From Lachnospiraceae bacterium (GTDB taxonomy: Bacteria > Bacillota_A > Clostridia > Lachnospirales > Lachnospiraceae), in NCBI GenBank assembly GCA_017958935.1, contig JAGDBR010000237.1:1-6887 (forward strand): DNA of 6,887 bases. The letters are read 5' to 3'. Numbering within the stretch: the stretch's first letter is position 1; each line of letters begins with the position of its first letter. Below the pieces are notes generated by a model. The model was not told the origin of the DNA and did not search any database. It was given only the letters and a program-made list of their open reading frames with translations. The position numbers were made by a program, and so were the translations under genes. Below, piece by piece: positions 6,167 through 6,887 of this stretch.

Positions 6167-6793
6167 TCAGGATTCCACGTATTCCCCGTCAGACGTCCTG
6201 CGGATGACCTTCGAAAGGATCTTCGCGATGCCGCCGCCGATGATCGCGCAGCAAGGCCATTCCACGGCGCCGTTGACGCCGACGAACAGCACGACGAAGC
6301 CGAGGACGGACTTCGCCGCCAGCAGCTCCACAAAGCCCTGGATGTAGTCCGTATGGTAGAAGAAAACGACCAGGCACGTCATGAAGAACAAGGTGTTCAG
6401 CAGCGCGCCGATGAAGCCGGAAGCGAAATAGCACCAGGTCTTCGTCCTGTCAGCCTTGTAAAGCGCCTTGAAGATCACACCGGTCAGCCAGCCCATCAGC
6501 ATACGGGTCGGGATGCACGTGATGAACGTCGCGACCGGGCTGATGGAGAACAGCATCGTGCCGAACGCGTCCATGCCGAAGCACTGGACGAACGAGGTGA
6601 CGCCGAACACGGTGCCGAGGATCAGGCCGCCGATCGGTCCGAGGACCATCGCACCGATGACGACGGGGATCGTGACGAGCGCGATCGACAGGGGACCGAC
6701 TTTCAGATATCCGATCGGCGTGAACGACATCAGCAGGATGATCGCCACGAGGACGGCGATCTGGACAAGAAACAGGGTGCTTTTCTTTTTCAT
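6167..6793 (-). CDS. ECF transporter S component (vitamin uptake; pantothenate a possible substrate)
   Basis: This integral membrane protein, 208 residues from the ATG, is the substrate-binding S component of an energy-coupling-factor transporter. S components capture a vitamin and dock on a shared EcfA-EcfA'-EcfT module, which is not encoded here. About six hydrophobic segments are visible, roughly 7-25, 36-52, 54-70, 80-108, 121-146 and 158-195, with a positively charged N-terminus (MKKK). The first helix has an AxxxA pattern (A13, A17), known in S components as the contact for EcfT. The segment LGPIGGLILGTVFGVTSFVQ (51-70) and the following CFGMDAFGT resemble clostridial S components often found near pantothenate kinase genes; this is from memory, so the substrate is a suggestion only. 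The start is uncertain: a TTG two codons upstream (6799) is spaced six bases from AAAGGAG, while this ATG is twelve bases away. It is the first gene behind the promoter at the right edge. Confidence 0.87.
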   Translation of the reverse strand: MKKKSTLFLVQIAVLVAIILLMSFTPIGYLKVGPLSIALVTIPVVIGAMVLGPIGGLILGTVFGVTSFVQCFGMDAFGTMLFSISPVATFITCIPTRMLMGWLTGVIFKALYKADRTKTWCYFASGFIGALLNTLFFMTCLVVFFYHTDYIQGFVELLAAKSVLGFVVLFVGVNGAVEWPCCAIIGGGIAKILSKVIRRTSDGEYVES

Positions 6794-6805
6794 TTGCAAT
6801 ACATA

Positions 6806-6812
6806 CTCCTTT
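6806..6812 (-). promoter_or_regulatory. Shine-Dalgarno of the ECF S-component gene; start choice unclear
   Basis: AAAGGAG is six bases from an in-frame TTG (6799-6797) and twelve from the in-frame ATG (6793-6791). The normal spacing range favours TTG, codon identity favours ATG; the proteins differ by two residues. Its first base is shared with the 3' arm of the upstream inverted repeat, so a hairpin there could affect ribosome access. Confidence 0.7.
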
Positions 6813-6825
6813 GACCATACGGTCA
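6812..6825 (-). promoter_or_regulatory. Inverted repeat in the leader, candidate repressor operator or small hairpin
   Basis: TGACC-GTAT-GGTCA on the transcribed strand has two perfect 5-base arms around a 4-base centre. It lies about 10-25 bases downstream of the predicted transcription start and abuts the first Shine-Dalgarno. A short dyad in this place fits a dimeric repressor operator, for example of a TetR-type regulator, but could also form a weak RNA hairpin. No regulator gene is in the window, so the role is inferred from position and symmetry only. Confidence 0.4.
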
Positions 6826-6841
6826 TAAAAAATCACTATGT

Positions 6842-6870
6842 ATTATAGCCGTTTCTCACTGTTTCGTCAA
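6842..6870 (-). promoter_or_regulatory. Sigma-A-type promoter for the operon
   Basis: On the minus strand TTGACG (6870-6865) is followed by a 17-base spacer and a perfect TATAAT (6847-6842), one mismatch from the full housekeeping consensus. The expected start of transcription is near 6835, giving a leader of roughly 40 bases before the first gene. The local sequence is clearly more AT-rich than the genes. No equally good promoter was seen within the downstream genes, so this is the best candidate to drive all nine. Confidence 0.85.
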
Positions 6871-6887
6871 TCGGAAACGCCTGCGGC

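Noticed and set aside
6851..6878. gtttc repeated 10 bases apart with an inverted gaaac copy around the -35 region
   Set aside because: Five-base repeats are too short to separate from chance; the spacing of one helical turn is suggestive but unsupported without comparison to relatives.
1..6887. Search for rho-independent terminators, tRNAs, riboswitches, CRISPR repeats or insertion sequences
   Set aside because: None seen. Genes overlap or are separated by 14 nt or less, leaving no space for terminators, and the 40-nt leader is too short for a riboswitch.

Overview
The window is a GC-rich stretch (about 60% G+C by eye) from a bacterium, almost certainly a Bacillota (Firmicutes) of the Clostridia or Erysipelotrichia kind. 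The order asp23-nusB-xseA-xseB-ispA-dxs-tlyA is a classic Firmicutes arrangement, the start regions carry strong AGGAGG-type ribosome binding sites, and small alarmone synthetases and ECF vitamin-uptake S components are typical of that phylum. Genus and species cannot be read from the sequence.

All nine genes lie on the minus strand and appear to form one operon, transcribed from the right edge to the left. At the right edge (about 6842-6870) is a textbook sigma-A-type promoter, TTGACG-17-TATAAT. It is followed by a short leader with a TGACC-N4-GGTCA inverted repeat that abuts the first Shine-Dalgarno sequence. The gene order is then: ECF transporter S component (6793 to 6167), small (p)ppGpp synthetase (6152 to 5505), Asp23/Gls24 protein (5493 to 5146), nusB (5149 to 4748), xseA (4748 to 3546), xseB (3553 to 3344), ispA-type prenyl synthase (3354 to 2467), dxs (2467 to 563), and tlyA (566 to beyond position 1, so its C-terminus is missing). 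The first two junctions are 14- and 11-nt gaps holding strong ribosome binding sites. The remaining six junctions are all gene overlaps (4, 1 or 4, 8, 11, 1 and 4 nt), so translation is probably coupled. No terminator, tRNA, rRNA, mobile element, CRISPR array or gene-free stretch over 100 bases was seen.

The genes fall into three functional groups: isoprenoid supply (Dxs makes DXP, the prenyl synthase makes C15 or longer diphosphates), RNA and DNA housekeeping (NusB in rRNA antitermination, TlyA rRNA methylation, exonuclease VII), and stress or nutrient sensing (alarmone synthetase, vitamin uptake, Asp23-family protein). The main departures from the Bacillus-type cluster are the absence of folD between nusB and xseA, and an alarmone synthetase plus an ECF S component where accB-accC usually sit. 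The prenyl synthase also has a small residue at the position that normally limits products to farnesyl diphosphate. This is essentially a conserved housekeeping operon with a few unusual details; I see no evidence of a wholly new system.
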